NCBI GenBank assembly: GCA_001650895.1 | Contig: LXYH01000021.1 | Span: 1-64,000, forward strand | Source: Rhodobacteraceae bacterium EhC02 | GTDB lineage: Bacteria > Pseudomonadota > Alphaproteobacteria > Rhodobacterales > Rhodobacteraceae | Direction: 5' to 3' | Length of the DNA stretch: 64,000 nucleotides | Shown: piece by piece, positions 62,657 to 64,000 of the stretch | How the letters are laid out: each line of letters begins with the position of its first letter | How positions within the stretch are numbered: the first letter of the stretch is position 1 | The notes under the pieces: model-generated | The model's database searches: none | Told to the model about the DNA's origin: nothing | The model's input: only the letters and a program-made list of their open reading frames with translations | Made by a program: the position numbers and the translations under genes

Positions 62657-63679
62657 ATGTTCCTGTTCCAGTTCGCCACGCTTGCCCCGCTTGCCCTGCT
62701 GATCGCGGGCAGCCTTGCGGGCGGGTGGTGGATCGCGGGGGCGGTGGCGATGATCACCCTGTTCACCTGGGCCGCCGATCACCTGATGCGCCGGGCCGCA
62801 GCTGCGACGCAAAGCGCGGATGAATTTCCCACGGGCGACGCGCTGGCGGTTGCCTTGGCGTTGATCCTGCTGGCGGGGCTGGCGCTGGCGGTGCGGGCCT
62901 TCTGGCAGGACGGGTTTTCGACAACCGAACGTGCGGGCCTGCTGATCGGCTGGGGTCTGGCCTTCGGGCAGATCGGGCATCCGGTCGCGCATGAGCTGAT
63001 CCATCGCCGCCCGGCCTGGATGCGGGGACTGGGGCGCGCGGTCTACTCGGCGGTGCTGATGGGGCATCACGCCTCAAGCCATCTCAGGGTGCATCATGTG
63101 CATGTGGGCACGCCGGACGATCCGGCCTCGGCCCCTGTCGGCATGGGGTTCTGGCGCTATGCGGCGCGGGCCTGGGGCGGATCGCTCGTGGCGGGGCTGC
63201 GGGCGGAATCAGCGTTGCGGGCAAGAGCGGCGGTGCCTGCTCCGGGCTGGACGCATCCTTATGTGGGGTACACGGCAGGGGCGGTGCTGGCCCTGGGTTT
63301 GGCCTTTTCCCTGGCGGGCATCGCCGGGATGGCCGCCCTGATCGGGATCGCGGCCTATGCGCAGTTGCAGATCCTGCTGTCGGATTACATCCAGCATTAC
63401 GGGTTGCGCCGCAGCCATCTGCCCGGTGGGCGGCTGGAACCCGTGGGCGCGCGGCATTCGTGGAACGCGCCGCAGGCCTGGTCCAGCGCGATGATGCTGA
63501 ACGCGCCGCGCCATTCGGACCATCACGCGCAGCCGTCCCGCCCCTATCCCGCGCTACGCTTGGACCCGGACATGCCCATGCTGCCGCGCGCGGTGCCGGT
63601 CATGGCCGTGGCGGCGCTGATCCCGCCCTTGTGGCGGCGCATGATGGACCGGCGCGCGAAGGCCTGGTCCACGGATTAA
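62657..63679 (+). CDS. AlkB-like membrane di-iron hydroxylase
   Basis: The 340-residue membrane protein belongs to the alkane monooxygenase/fatty-acid desaturase superfamily. Eight or more histidines form the three expected clusters: HPVAHELIHRRPAWM (about residue 115), GHHASSHLRVHHVHVGTPDDPASAP (about 138) and LNAPRHSDHHAQP (about 284). LSDYIQHYGLRR and an N-terminal set of helices complete the family pattern. It is shorter than typical AlkB (about 400). Alkane, fatty-acid or other ring hydroxylation is possible; the substrate is not known. Its last 4 bases overlap xseA convergently. Confidence 0.85.
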   Translation: MFLFQFATLAPLALLIAGSLAGGWWIAGAVAMITLFTWAADHLMRRAAAATQSADEFPTGDALAVALALILLAGLALAVRAFWQDGFSTTERAGLLIGWGLAFGQIGHPVAHELIHRRPAWMRGLGRAVYSAVLMGHHASSHLRVHHVHVGTPDDPASAPVGMGFWRYAARAWGGSLVAGLRAESALRARAAVPAPGWTHPYVGYTAGAVLALGLAFSLAGIAGMAALIGIAAYAQLQILLSDYIQHYGLRRSHLPGGRLEPVGARHSWNAPQAWSSAMMLNAPRHSDHHAQPSRPYPALRLDPDMPMLPRAVPVMAVAALIPPLWRRMMDRRAKAWSTD

Positions 63680-64000
63680 AGCAGACTGCCCTGTTCCGGC
63701 GGGGTCTGGGGTTTGCTGCCCGGTTTCGGCGAAGGCTTGGCCCCCACGGCCAGCCGCCCGTCGGCGAACTGGATTTCCAGCGCGCGGGCCTTGGCGGCCT
63801 GCGCCCTGGTCGTCAGCACCTCGCCCGCCTCGTCGCGCACAACGGCGTAACCGCGCCCCAGCGTGGCCTCGTATCCCAGTGTCAGGCGCAGGCGGTCCAG
63901 CTCAAGCGTGCGCTGGCGCCATGTCCTGACCTGCCGCTGCCCGGCATCCGACAGGCGGCGCGACAGGCCGGCAAGGTCGCGATTCTTGCGCTCCAGATCG
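63676..64000 (-). CDS. xseA: Exodeoxyribonuclease VII large subunit (C-terminal part)
   Basis: The window ends inside this gene, and only about the last 107 residues are present. They show an arginine-rich coiled segment (RRLSDAGQRQVRTWRQ) and then LELDRLRLTLGYEATLGRGYAVVRDEAGEVLTTRAQAAKARALEIQFADGRLAVG. The tail is Pro/Ser-rich and ends EQGSLL. The GRGYAVVRD block is the signature of XseA, which cuts single-stranded DNA with XseB. The stop overlaps the AlkB-like gene by 4 bases from the opposite direction. Confidence 0.9.
   Translation of the reverse strand, partial: DLERKNRDLAGLSRRLSDAGQRQVRTWRQRTLELDRLRLTLGYEATLGRGYAVVRDEAGEVLTTRAQAAKARALEIQFADGRLAVGAKPSPKPGSKPQTPPEQGSLL

Overview
The window is a high-GC alphaproteobacterial chromosome segment. 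It reads as Rhodobacteraceae, from the Roseobacter/Rhodobacter/Paracoccus group. The evidence is an NDUFA12 gene, DUF2155, DUF1127 pairs, GTP cyclohydrolase FolE2, an aa3 oxidase subunit I next to a c2/c550-type cytochrome, a SAM-II riboswitch, and a full Sox thiosulfate-oxidation locus. No phage, transposon, integrase or CRISPR array was seen. The naming rests on protein motifs read by eye; no database search was possible.

Layout. 1-3.5 kb: end of accB, accC, aat, then oppositely oriented DUF2155, mlaD-like and NDUFA12 genes. 3.7-5.7 kb: clpX and clpP. 5.9-7.2 kb: a photolyase-like flavoprotein whose domains appear to be in swapped order. 7.3-19.9 kb: the Sox locus. soxV-W-X-Y-Z-A-B-C-D-E-F run on the minus strand, and soxS-soxR-soxT diverge on the plus strand. 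20-27 kb: acyl-CoA dehydrogenase, tRNA-Leu(GAG), a peptidoglycan-binding-domain protein, lipB, a soluble cytochrome c, ctaD behind a perfect FNR-type box, and DUF2244. 27-34 kb: yqeY, carA, a membrane glycosyltransferase, a GntR regulator, a HAD nucleotidase and a UbiH-like monooxygenase. 34-43 kb: aminotransferase, two overlapping Lrp/AsnC regulators divergent from ilvC, an EamA permease, glmM-folP-folB and a cell-wall hydrolase. 43-50 kb: a PPDK-like protein, glyS, a small anchored protein and glyQ. 50-64 kb: a degenerate trypsin-like protein, trkH, two DUF1127 proteins, folE2, an NYN ribonuclease, metZ under a SAM-II riboswitch, yciB, an EamA permease, ftsY, an AlkB-like hydroxylase and the 3' end of xseA.

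How the genes work together. The Sox system is a complete periplasmic thiosulfate-to-sulfate pathway. SoxXA conjugates the substrate to the SoxYZ carrier, SoxB hydrolyses sulfate off, and SoxCD oxidises the sulfane sulfur. SoxEF is a flavocytochrome for sulfide, SoxV/W/S supply reductant to the periplasm, SoxT is a probable sulfur importer, and SoxR is an ArsR-type repressor with two cysteines. Electrons could reach the c-type cytochrome and aa3 oxidase encoded 5 kb away. The Sox intergenic regions carry recurring, similarly placed palindromes that look like a coherent operator set.

The most unusual items are the Sox operator family, including one site inside the soxR coding sequence. Next come the circularly permuted photolyase candidate, FolB fused to a kinase-like domain, an extra block of about 95 residues with different base composition inside GlyS, and a protease-like protein that has lost its catalytic His and Ser.
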